From: Bacteroidota bacterium
Lineage (GTDB): Bacteria > Bacteroidota > Rhodothermia > Rhodothermales > UBA10348
NCBI GenBank assembly: GCA_024640835.1
Contig: JAHEEH010000164.1
Location: 1-5,449 of the forward strand
Length of the DNA: 5,449 nt
Direction: 5' to 3'
Under the pieces are notes generated by a model. That model made no database searches. It saw only the letters and a program-made list of their open reading frames with translations, and was not told where the DNA came from. The position numbers were made by a program, and so were the translations under genes. Shown piece by piece: positions 1 through 5,449 of this stretch (position 1 is its first letter; every line of letters starts with the position of its first letter).

Positions 1-339
1 GTCCGTCTTGCCGACTCGACCGTCGCGATCGACGGCGGTACCACCGTGTCGGTGGAGGTCACGAACACGGGGAAGCGGGTAGGGTCCGAGGTCGTGCAGC
101 TGTACGTCCGCGACCTCGCCAGCTCGGTCACGCGCCCGGTCAAGGAGCTCAAGGGCTTCCACCGGGTGCACCTGGAGCCCGGAGAGACGCGAACGGTCGA
201 GATGGAGGTGGGCCGCGACGCCCTCGCCTTCCACGACGTGGACGTCCGGTATGTCGTGGAACCGGGGGATTTCGAGCTCATGATCGGGACCTCGTCCCGT
301 GACGACGACCTGCAGCGGGTCATGCTGCGGGTCGAGTGA
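1..339 (+). CDS. Glycoside hydrolase family 3 enzyme, C-terminal fragment (fibronectin type III-like domain)
   Basis: This is the 3' end of a gene that enters from the left edge in frame 1; 112 residues and the TGA stop are visible. The reading frame is open to base 1, so the GTG at 46 is an internal valine codon and not a start. The fragment matches the fibronectin type III-like domain that closes many GH3 beta-glucosidases and beta-xylosidases. Its signature pieces are VTNTGKRVGSEVVQLYVRD, then the RPVKELKGF segment, the LEPGET turn and a final EPGDFELMIGTSS strand. The catalytic (beta/alpha)8 and alpha/beta sandwich domains lie outside the window, so nucleophile, substrate and signal peptide cannot be seen. 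The gene ends 25 bases before a sugar symporter and precedes a GH10 xylanase. That context favours cleavage of xylo-oligosaccharides (beta-xylosidase) over cellobiose, but this is inference. Family assignment is firm; substrate is open. Confidence 0.93.
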   Translation, partial: VRLADSTVAIDGGTTVSVEVTNTGKRVGSEVVQLYVRDLASSVTRPVKELKGFHRVHLEPGETRTVEMEVGRDALAFHDVDVRYVVEPGDFELMIGTSSRDDDLQRVMLRVE

Positions 340-353
340 GTTGAACCATCAAC

Positions 354-359
354 AGGAAA
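354..359 (+). promoter_or_regulatory. Shine-Dalgarno-like site for the sugar symporter
   Basis: AGGAAA lies five bases before the ATG at 365. It supports that ATG as the start, rather than the longer in-frame reading from 299, which would run about 40 bases into the end of the GH3 gene and add 22 residues unlike any GPH N-terminus. Confidence 0.6.
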
Positions 360-364
360 CGCGC

Positions 365-1816
365 ATGAACAGGGGACTCGTCAAGCTCTCCGTCGGCGAG
401 AAGATCGGGTACGGCCTGGGCGACACGGCCGCCAACTTCATCTTCCAGACCATCCTGGTCTTCCAGCTCGCGTTCTACACGGACACGTTCGGGATCAGCG
501 CGGCAGCCGCCGGCACGCTGTTTCTCGTGGTGCGGTTCTCGGACGCGATCACCGATCCCATCATGGGGATCATCGCCGACCGGACGAACACCCGGTGGGG
601 CAAGTTCAGGCCGTACATCCTCGTCTCCGCCCTGCCCTTCGGCATCATGGCGTTCCTCACGTTCACGACGCCGGACTTCGGCCCGACGGGCAAGCTGATC
701 TGGGCGTATGTCACGTACACCCTCATGATGGCCGTGTACACCGTGAACAACCTGCCGTACTCCGCGCTGAGCGGGGTGATGACCGGTGACATGGGTGAGC
801 GCACGAGTCTCTCGTCGTACCGGTTCGTGTTCGCCATGCTCGCGGCCTTCCTGATCCAGGTGCTCGCGTTGCCCATGGTGAGCTACTTCGGCAAGGGCGA
901 CGACGCGGTCGGCTACCGGATCACGATCGGCATATTCGGAGCAGCGGCCGTCGTGCTGTTCGTGATCACGTTCTTCTCCACGAAGGAGCGCATCGTGCCG
1001 GACCCGTCCCAGAAGACGTCCATCCGGCAGGACCTGAAGGACCTCACGAAGAACGGGCCCTGGATCGCCATGTTCTTCCTGACCCTCTTCACGTTCATCA
1101 CGCTGGCCCTGCGCGGCGGCGTGATGTACTACTACTTCCGCTACTACCTGAGCGCGGAGCACCTGCAGGCCTTCATGGACGGCCTGCCCGCCGCGCTCGA
1201 CTTCTTCGTCCGCCTGTCCGGCGGAGAGCCCGTCGCGGTGCTCTTCAGCCTCTTCAACGGGTTCGGGCTCACGATGACCATCGTCGGCATCCTCTTCTCC
1301 AAGTCACTCGCGGTCCGGTTCGGGAAGCGCAACGTGTTCATCGGCGGCCTGGGGCTCACGACCCTCATCACGGCCGTCTTCTACGTGATTCCGGATACCG
1401 CGGTCGGCGAAGCCTTCCTGATGGAGGGCGTGCGCCAGCTGGCCTACGGCTTCACGATCCCGCTGCTCTGGGCCATGATGGCCGACGTCGCCGACTTCTC
1501 CGAGTGGAAGAACCATCGCCGGGCCACCGGCATCGTCTTCTCGGCCGTCGTGTTCGGGCTCAAGGCGGGGCTCGGTTTCGGCGGCGCCATCGGAGGCTGG
1601 GTACTGTCGATGTACGGCTACATCCCGAACGCCACGCAGACGGCCGAAGCCCTGTTGGGCATCCGGATGACCGCGAGCGTGTACCCGGCGATCTTCTTCG
1701 CCGTGTCCTTTGCCTGCCTGTTCTTCTACAAGATCGACCTGCGAACCGAGCTGCAGATCGCCGACGAGCTGGCCGCCCGTCGCGAAGCCGCCCTCGCACC
1801 GCAGTCGGCATCCTGA
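365..1816 (+). CDS. GPH-family (MelB-like) cation:sugar symporter, probably for xylo-oligosaccharides
   Basis: This 483-residue inner-membrane symporter is of the usual GPH length and has about 12 hydrophobic segments. The family signature is clear: EKIGYGLGD near residues 12-20, then DAITDPIMGIIADRTNTRWG (60-79) running into KFRPYI. Later the loop ADVADFSEWKNHRR (373-386) matches the MelB loop before helix 11. D60 and D64 line up with MelB D55 and D59, the cation-binding aspartates, so sodium or proton coupling is likely. The MelB sugar-binding aspartates D19 and D124 appear to be replaced by N24 and N129, arguing against a melibiose-type substrate. These alignments were made by eye from memory. 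The loop between helices 7 and 8 (about 262-290) is longer than in MelB. The gene sits 25 bases after the GH3 gene and 7 bases before the GH10 xylanase, so import of xylan breakdown products is the best guess. Family is sure; substrate is inferred. Confidence 0.93.
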   Translation: MNRGLVKLSVGEKIGYGLGDTAANFIFQTILVFQLAFYTDTFGISAAAAGTLFLVVRFSDAITDPIMGIIADRTNTRWGKFRPYILVSALPFGIMAFLTFTTPDFGPTGKLIWAYVTYTLMMAVYTVNNLPYSALSGVMTGDMGERTSLSSYRFVFAMLAAFLIQVLALPMVSYFGKGDDAVGYRITIGIFGAAAVVLFVITFFSTKERIVPDPSQKTSIRQDLKDLTKNGPWIAMFFLTLFTFITLALRGGVMYYYFRYYLSAEHLQAFMDGLPAALDFFVRLSGGEPVAVLFSLFNGFGLTMTIVGILFSKSLAVRFGKRNVFIGGLGLTTLITAVFYVIPDTAVGEAFLMEGVRQLAYGFTIPLLWAMMADVADFSEWKNHRRATGIVFSAVVFGLKAGLGFGGAIGGWVLSMYGYIPNATQTAEALLGIRMTASVYPAIFFAVSFACLFFYKIDLRTELQIADELAARREAALAPQSAS

Positions 1817-1823
1817 TTCCGAG

Positions 1824-2975
1824 ATGAAACGCATCACTTCGCTTCTCGTCATCGCTCCGACCGTTGCAGCGCTCTGGGGCGCAGTCGGGTGCGGCCCTGC
1901 CCCCCAACCCGAGACGGACGTCCCGACGCCCACCAGCCTGAAGGACGCCGCCGATCTCCGCTTCCTCGTGGGCGCCGCGGTCAGCGATGCGGTGCCGTCC
2001 GGCCAGGCCCGGGCGGATTCCCTCCTGGTCATCGACCAGTTCGACACCATCACGGACGAGAACGTGCTCAAGTGGGAGGTCGTGCATCCCGAGCCGGGCA
2101 CGTACGACTTCGAGCCCGGCGACCGGTACGTGGCGTTCGGCGAGGCGAACGGAATGTTCATCGTGGGTCACACGCTCGTCTGGCACAGCCAGACGCCCCG
2201 GTGGGTATTCCAGAACGAGGCGGGCGAGCCGAAGACACGGGACGAGCTGCTCGCCCTCATGGAGGAACACATTTCGACCGTGGTGGGCCACTTCAAGGGC
2301 CGCGTTCACGGCTGGGATGTGGTCAACGAGGCCCTGGCCGAGGACGGCTCCCTCCGCGACTCCCCCTGGCGACGGATCATCGGCGACGACTTCATCGAGA
2401 AGGCGTTCGAGATCGCCAATGCCGCAGACCCTGACGCCGAGCTCTACTACAACGACTACTCCCTGGCCAATGCCCCGAAGGCCGAGGGCGCGGCGCGGCT
2501 CGTCCTCGGACTGATCGAATCCGGTCATCGCGTGGACGGCATCGGCGAGCAGGGCCACTACAAGATGGACTGGCCCGCACCGGCCCGGCTCGATTCCGCG
2601 ATCATCACGCTCGCCTCCGTGGGTCGACCCGTCATGATCACCGAGCTGGACATCGATCTTCTTCCGGCCAGGAGCCGGGACCGCGGGGCCGACGTGGGAC
2701 TGCGGGGGGACATGTCCGAGGGCCTCGATCCGTATGCGGCGGGCCTGCCCGATTCGATGCAGCAGGCCCTCTCCGACCGCTACGTGGAGCTGTTCCGGGT
2801 CTTCATGGACCGGTCGGACATGGTGGACCGCGTGACGTTCTGGGGCATCACCGACTCCACGTCCTGGCTCAACTACTGGCCCATCTTCGGACGCACGAGC
2901 TATCCGCTCCTCTTCGGCCGCGGCGGCGAACCCAAGAAGGCCTACCACGACCTCATGGACGTGATGGCCCGCTGA
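1824..2975 (+). CDS. GH10 endo-1,4-beta-xylanase, predicted lipoprotein
   Basis: This 383-residue enzyme is predicted to hydrolyse internal beta-1,4 bonds of xylan. Residues 1-22 form a signal peptide (MKR, hydrophobic core) ending in a lipobox-like GAVG before C23, so the mature protein is probably lipid-anchored; a Pro/Thr-rich linker follows to about residue 37. The GH10 domain fills the rest. Active-site motifs appear in order: DENVLKWE (E79, N80, K83), GHTLVWHSQ (H116, W120), WDVVNEA with acid/base E169, QGHY (H245), ITELD with nucleophile E274, and WGITDSTSW (W340). The 105-residue spacing between the two glutamates is normal for GH10. After the nucleophile there is a long loop (about 281-306, containing DPYAAGLPDS) absent from compact xylanases such as Cex. 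No carbohydrate-binding module is present. There is no good Shine-Dalgarno site before ATG 1824, and the upstream stop is only 7 bases away, so translational coupling to the symporter is likely. The domain looks intact and active. Confidence 0.95.
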   Translation: MKRITSLLVIAPTVAALWGAVGCGPAPQPETDVPTPTSLKDAADLRFLVGAAVSDAVPSGQARADSLLVIDQFDTITDENVLKWEVVHPEPGTYDFEPGDRYVAFGEANGMFIVGHTLVWHSQTPRWVFQNEAGEPKTRDELLALMEEHISTVVGHFKGRVHGWDVVNEALAEDGSLRDSPWRRIIGDDFIEKAFEIANAADPDAELYYNDYSLANAPKAEGAARLVLGLIESGHRVDGIGEQGHYKMDWPAPARLDSAIITLASVGRPVMITELDIDLLPARSRDRGADVGLRGDMSEGLDPYAAGLPDSMQQALSDRYVELFRVFMDRSDMVDRVTFWGITDSTSWLNYWPIFGRTSYPLLFGRGGEPKKAYHDLMDVMAR

Positions 2976-2978
2976 TCA
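2973..2978. other. Zero-spacer convergent gene junction (TGATCA)
   Basis: The TGA stop of the xylanase (2973-2975) directly abuts the TGA stop of the minus-strand SGNH/TPR gene (2976-2978 on the plus strand read as TCA). Together they form the palindrome TGATCA. No intergenic terminator fits here, and I see no obvious GC hairpin with a T-run on either side. Any termination signal must lie within the coding ends, or the transcripts overlap. Confidence 0.85.
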
Positions 2979-4922
2979 GGGGCTTCCCGGGTCGGTTCGT
3001 TCCAGCAGGCGAAGCGCTCCGGGGTCTCCGGGTCTGACCTCCAGGAGATGCTCGGCCACGCGACGGGCCTCGTCCGGGCGGTCACGGGTCAATAGCGCCA
3101 CGGCGAGGTCGTACAGGACGCCGGGATGGTCCGGGTCGCCGCGCCGCGCCATTTCCAGCAGGGGGATCCCGTCGCCGGCGTGGCCGAGTCGCGTCAGCAG
3201 CTGGCCCTCCATGCGCATCGTATCGACGGTCGGCTCGAGGCGGTTGGCGCGGGCGTAGAACGGCAGGGCCTCCGCCAGGCGGCCGGTGCCGGCGAGGAGT
3301 CGCCCGGCCAGGGCCCAGGTTTCGGCCCGATAGGGCTGTTCCTGGGCCAGGGCGAGGGCCGCACGAATCGCCGCGGGCGTCTGCCCCTCCATCTCGCGCA
3401 TGGACCCCAGGGCGGACGTGGCCTCCACCCAGTCGATCGTGCCCCTGAGCACTTCGACGGCCAGGCGGTCGACTTCCGTGTCGACGCGAAACGTGTCGGG
3501 CCGCGACACGCCCAGGTGCTGGAACGGCCAGTTGTCGAGCAGGCGCCGCACGTGCAGGGAGGCCAGCGTGGAGTCCAGCTCCGTCACGAGGACCTGGCCG
3601 CGGGCCACGTTCGGCGGGACGGCCGTCTGCCACGGCTCGGGCAGGGCCGCTTCCCCGAGTGCCCGGTAGAAGGCGTCGGCGATCAGGAAATGGCCGTCCA
3701 CGTTCGGGTGCAGGTGCTCCAGGAGCAGCGTAGCCCCCGGAACACCCCCCGGTGAGAGCGCCCGGAAGGACGCATCGGCTTCCACGACGGTGGCTCCGCA
3801 GCGGTCGGCGGTCTCGCGGACCACCCGGTTCATGGCGGATGGCGCCCTGAACGGAAGCTGGTCCCGGTCGCGAGCCTCCGAGTACGCCGACTTCGCCTCG
3901 TCGGGAACGCCCTCCCGCTCCAGCGCCCGGGCGTAGGCGTACCAGGCCGCAGCCGACAGGCTGTCCATCCTCACGAGGTCCCGGAACTCGGAGGCCGTGG
4001 AGGCCGCGGCGTACCGGGAATTCCACAGCGCCGCGTCCGTCGCGGGAGAGAGGCCGGAGACGAGGGGCGGCATGTCGCGCTCGTTCGAGACCAGGGTCGC
4101 CACGAAGACGGGAATGCCCGCCTCGCGATACCGACAGGCGATGTCCTCCAGGTTCTCGCGAAACTGCCGGACACCCGATTCGAAGAGTCCGGAGCCGAAG
4201 GCGATCTCCCGATCGCGTGCCATCTGCTCCATGAGAGTCGACGTCTCGGAAGCGGGTCCGGACTGCGGAGCACCGATCGCCGCGAGCCGGCCGATCAACG
4301 ACTGCAGCGCCTGCACCGTGCGGAACCGGCCGAGGCTGAGCATGAGCTTCACAATGGGCCGCGCCCGCCCGAGCGACTGGCTCGATCCCACTCCCAGGGC
4401 GCCGTAGTATTCGTTGTGCCCCGCATAGATCAGGACGGCGTCCGGCTTCACGCGGATGATGTCGTCCACGAGATCCAGGAGCGTGTACGAGCTCACGGCG
4501 TCCATGCCCGTGTTGATCACTTCGACCTCGCGCCCCGGCAACGTGAGCGCCAGCCGCTGTTCCAGCATGCGAGAGAAGCTGCCCCCGTGCCCGTACGGGA
4601 AGCCCGCGGCCGACGAGCCGCCCTGGACCACGATCCGGAATCCGTTCTCCGGCTTCACACGGTGGAACGGATCGAACGGTGGAGACGGCACCAGGGAGGA
4701 CGAGACGAAGTACCGCCGGCCGACCTCGGGGTTGGGCACCTGCCAGTCCTCGAAGCCCGGAATCTCCACGAAGAGCGGGTATGAGCCGCCGTACCCGGCG
4801 GTCCTCAGACCCGCCTCCAGGAGAACGAAGAAGGCCACCGGTATCAGGAGAAGCAGCCAGGATCTTCCACGGCCATGCTGCCGTCCGGCCCGGTCCGATG
4901 CTTCGCCATTCACCGGGATCAC
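2976..4922 (-). CDS. Membrane-anchored SGNH/GDSL hydrolase-like protein with TPR repeats
   Basis: This 648-residue protein has a basic N-terminus, one hydrophobic segment (about 21-37) and a large domain probably outside the cytoplasm. SGNH-type blocks are visible: QGGSSAAGFPYG (nucleophile candidate S103), INTGMDAVSS (G139), YAGHNEYYGALG (N170) and EHLHPNVDGH (H405). The acidic member of the usual DxxH block is a glutamate, E402. A TPR-like stretch (about 324-350) followed by RDRDQLPFRAP lies between blocks III and V. Further TPR-like helices run from about 505 to 640, with the best units near 532-564 and 599-632. I recognise this as a family often annotated only as SGNH hydrolase or TPR protein; its substrate is unknown to me. 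Esterase or acyl-transfer activity on a glycan is possible but inferred. The GTG start at 4922 overlaps the upstream TGA as GTGA. The frame stays open upstream to 5297, but that part is the shadow of the neighbouring gene. GTG at 4913 is an alternative start. Confidence 0.85.
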   Translation of the reverse strand: MIPVNGEASDRAGRQHGRGRSWLLLLIPVAFFVLLEAGLRTAGYGGSYPLFVEIPGFEDWQVPNPEVGRRYFVSSSLVPSPPFDPFHRVKPENGFRIVVQGGSSAAGFPYGHGGSFSRMLEQRLALTLPGREVEVINTGMDAVSSYTLLDLVDDIIRVKPDAVLIYAGHNEYYGALGVGSSQSLGRARPIVKLMLSLGRFRTVQALQSLIGRLAAIGAPQSGPASETSTLMEQMARDREIAFGSGLFESGVRQFRENLEDIACRYREAGIPVFVATLVSNERDMPPLVSGLSPATDAALWNSRYAAASTASEFRDLVRMDSLSAAAWYAYARALEREGVPDEAKSAYSEARDRDQLPFRAPSAMNRVVRETADRCGATVVEADASFRALSPGGVPGATLLLEHLHPNVDGHFLIADAFYRALGEAALPEPWQTAVPPNVARGQVLVTELDSTLASLHVRRLLDNWPFQHLGVSRPDTFRVDTEVDRLAVEVLRGTIDWVEATSALGSMREMEGQTPAAIRAALALAQEQPYRAETWALAGRLLAGTGRLAEALPFYARANRLEPTVDTMRMEGQLLTRLGHAGDGIPLLEMARRGDPDHPGVLYDLAVALLTRDRPDEARRVAEHLLEVRPGDPGALRLLERTDPGSP

Positions 4923-5449
4923 CGCAGGTCCATCATCTGGCGGAAGAGCGCGGTATCCACGCGAACCCCCTCCGCCTCGAACAGGCTGTCCGTGAGTCGC
5001 TCCTCGGGAAGGATACGCGAGAGCAGTTTCCGCAGGTCGTCCCGCTTCTCGTCGATCGTCGTCCGGGTGATGGACCGGTCGTCGATCTGTGCCACGGAGC
5101 ATGAACCGTCGGAGAGGCAGACCACCAGGGGTTCTGCGAGCGGCATGCGCCGCAGGTACCCGCCCAGGGGATCCGTCAGAAGGTCCCCGCCCCGGGTCCG
5201 TTCGAATCCCGGGAACGATCCGGGGCTCCGCTCGCCGGCCAGAAGGGCACGGTGCGCGGCGCCCGCATCCGCGTAGGACGGAAACGGGATCGCCCACCAG
5301 TCTCCCGTGGCCTCGCGAATGGCTCCCAGGTTCAGGCGGTCGAACGCGCGCGCGATATCCTCCTCGGTCGGCTCGATGCGCGACGTGACGCGAAGCCGGG
5401 AGCGCAGGGTATCGGCGAGGAACCGGTCCGCGGCGAATTCCACCGCCTC
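4919..5449 (-). CDS. Uncharacterised protein, C-terminal part (possibly SurA/parvulin-like)
   Basis: This gene enters from the right edge; 176 residues plus the TGA stop are visible. The frame is open through base 5449, so the GTG at 5443 is probably an internal codon and the N-terminus is missing. I do not recognise it firmly. What can be seen is a helical charged opening (FAADRFLADTLRSRLRV), a TEEDIARAFDRL helix, a stretch with AHRALLAGE, then GGDLL, a short strand-rich part around VVCLSDGSCSVAQIDD, and a closing helical part ending FRQMMDLR. This order loosely resembles the end of peptidyl-prolyl isomerases of the PpiC/SurA type, where a TEE-D helix precedes a parvulin domain and a short C-terminal helix follows. 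The typical parvulin core residues are not clear, so it may be degenerate or unrelated. Two cysteines lie close together (CLSDGSC). It is translationally coupled to the SGNH/TPR gene by a GTGA overlap, so the two probably work in the same envelope process. Confidence 0.75.
   Translation of the reverse strand, partial: EAVEFAADRFLADTLRSRLRVTSRIEPTEEDIARAFDRLNLGAIREATGDWWAIPFPSYADAGAAHRALLAGERSPGSFPGFERTRGGDLLTDPLGGYLRRMPLAEPLVVCLSDGSCSVAQIDDRSITRTTIDEKRDDLRKLLSRILPEERLTDSLFEAEGVRVDTALFRQMMDLR

Noticed and set aside
299..364. Upstream in-frame ATG at 299 as the symporter start
   Set aside because: It would add 22 residues rich in Cys and Ser and overlap the GH3 gene. ATG 365 has a Shine-Dalgarno-like site and begins just before the conserved GPH N-terminus.
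320..1162. Minus-strand open frame (280 codons) opposite the symporter
   Set aside because: It is an antisense shadow of the GPH gene, with low-complexity charged composition and no recognisable domain.
1710..1823. Upstream in-frame ATG at 1710 as the xylanase start
   Set aside because: The added 38 residues overlap the symporter gene and would place the lipoprotein signal peptide internally. ATG 1824 begins directly at a standard signal peptide.
1560..2948. Long minus-strand open frame (462 codons) opposite the symporter end and the xylanase
   Set aside because: It lies antisense to two genes with clear family motifs. Its translation is rich in Arg, Gly, His and Val without any domain, as expected for antisense frames in GC-rich DNA.
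2976..4922. SGNH/TPR protein as an acetyl xylan esterase belonging to the xylan operon
   Set aside because: It is encoded on the opposite strand, is coupled to a different gene and has a domain layout unlike known acetyl xylan esterases. Proximity alone does not support this assignment.
4923..5297. 125-residue N-terminal extension of the SGNH/TPR gene in the same open frame
   Set aside because: The extension overlaps the coding region of the upstream gene in another frame and is Arg/Pro/Gly-rich. The GTG at 4922 gives a normal membrane-anchor N-terminus and a classical four-base overlap.

Overview
This GC-rich bacterial window has almost no non-coding DNA. It contains five protein genes in two convergent blocks. 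Three genes run on the plus strand (1-2975) and two on the minus strand (2976-5449). The two outermost genes are cut by the window edges. I see no RNA genes, mobile elements, CRISPR arrays or notable repeats. The longest non-coding gap is about 25 bases.

Plus-strand block: this looks like a small xylan or xylo-oligosaccharide utilisation operon. First comes the C-terminal end of a glycoside hydrolase family 3 (GH3) enzyme, represented by its fibronectin type III-like domain. It is followed by a complete glycoside-pentoside-hexuronide (GPH, MelB-like) cation:sugar symporter, and then by a complete GH10 endo-1,4-beta-xylanase that carries a lipoprotein signal. The likely logic is that the lipid-anchored xylanase cuts xylan outside the cytoplasm, the symporter imports the products, and the GH3 enzyme (beta-xylosidase or beta-glucosidase) hydrolyses oligosaccharides. 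The cellular location of the GH3 enzyme cannot be judged because its N-terminus lies outside the window.

Minus-strand block: a partial gene of uncertain identity, with weak resemblance to SurA/parvulin-type peptidyl-prolyl isomerases, overlaps by four bases (GTGA) with a 648-residue gene. The latter encodes a membrane-anchored SGNH/GDSL-type hydrolase-like protein with tetratricopeptide-like repeats, both inserted in the hydrolase region and at the C-terminus. Its biochemical function is unknown, and nothing in the sequence ties it firmly to the xylan genes.

The two blocks meet tail to tail with no spacer: the stop codons abut in the palindrome TGATCA.

Organism: the high GC content, the lipoprotein GH10 plus GPH symporter arrangement and the SGNH/TPR protein would fit an environmental Gemmatimonadota or a Rhodothermia-like Bacteroidota member. 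This is a weak inference; the sequence alone does not settle it.
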